Assembly: GCA_005881495.1 (NCBI GenBank)
Contig: VBHI01000273.1
Location: forward strand, 1-5,158
DNA length: 5,158 bases
Origin: Chloroflexota bacterium
GTDB taxonomy: Bacteria > Chloroflexota > Ktedonobacteria > Ktedonobacterales > Ktedonobacteraceae
Direction of reading: 5' to 3'
The translations under genes were made by a program, and so were the position numbers. Position 1 is the first letter of the stretch, and each line of letters opens with the position of its first letter. This document shows, one piece after another, positions 4,979-5,158 of this stretch. The notes under the pieces are model-generated. The model ran no database searches. It was not told the DNA's origin and was given only the letters and a program-made list of their open reading frames with translations.

Positions 4979-5158
4979 CAAAATCGCTTACATTACGTCA
5001 AAGATGTGACTATGAGAGAAGATCAAAGTACCCTTCATACAGGCAATGGACCTAAAATCCTGGCCGCTTTGCGCAATACCGTCGTCAGCTTGCTCCGCCG
5101 TGCTGGTTTTTCTACCATTGCTGCTCGCATGCGCTACCACAGTATTCATCCCGAAGCT
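4979..5158 (+). pseudogene. ISAs1-family transposase, C-terminal fragment (3' exon of the outer intron)
   Basis: An open frame of 60 codons starts QNRLHYVKDVTMRED and continues through LHTGNGPKILAALRN to the window edge. It matches the C-terminal part of ISAs1 (H-repeat type) DDE transposases, where HWxIENxLHxxxDVxxxED is followed by a GN.P....LRN.....L segment. The fragment begins just after the HWxI positions, right at the outer intron's 3' end, so the intron sits next to the codon for the usual Glu of IEN. The N-terminal part of the transposase is absent; the 5' exon instead comes from an IS3 element. The gene has no start of its own here and cannot produce a transposase. The true stop codon lies beyond the window. 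Confidence 0.8.

Noticed and set aside
1..5158. CRISPR array, tRNA or rRNA genes, defence system or diversity-generating retroelement
   Set aside because: No spaced short repeats, tRNA-like folds or template/variable repeat pairs were seen. Both RTs carry maturase and HNH parts and sit inside ribozyme domains, so they are group II intron proteins.

Overview
The window holds two large bacterial group II introns, one inside the other, sitting between fragments of two different insertion sequences. No host housekeeping gene is visible. The mix (IS3-type OrfA, ISAs1-type transposase, chloroplast-like introns whose proteins carry an HNH nuclease, moderate GC) would suit a genome full of mobile DNA, such as a Ktedonobacteria-type Chloroflexota or a cyanobacterium. 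That placement is an inference from content only and is weak.

Layout. Positions 1-207 are non-coding or unassigned and probably include the left end of an IS3-family element. 208-319 encodes the first 37 codons of an IS3-family OrfA. An outer group II intron begins at 320 (GTGCG). After only 19 nt it is interrupted by an inner group II intron, 339-2673 (GTGTG...AAC), and it resumes at 2674 and runs to about 4978. From 4979 to the window end is the C-terminal part of an ISAs1-family transposase, running off the edge.

The nested reading rests on several sequence facts. There are two aligned 5' ends (GTGCGATCCG at 320 and GTGTGACCCG at 339). Removing 339-2673 rebuilds a hairpin across the junction. 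The inner intron's candidate exon-binding sites match the last bases of the 19-nt outer fragment. The outer intron's EBS1 loop matches the IS3 bases just before 320. The resulting lengths are almost equal (2335 nt and about 2324 nt).

Function. The inner intron has an intact 599-residue reverse transcriptase/maturase/HNH protein. The outer intron's homologous protein is broken by a deletion of about 46 bp that removes the YGFRPxRSxHDA region and shifts the frame. If the outer intron still splices, the inner one must leave first, and maturase would have to come in trans, perhaps from the inner intron's related protein. In both introns the protein reading frame runs through domains V and VI, and its TAG stop codon contains the predicted branch-point A. 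The different insertion sequences on the two sides suggest recombination between intron copies rather than one simple insertion.
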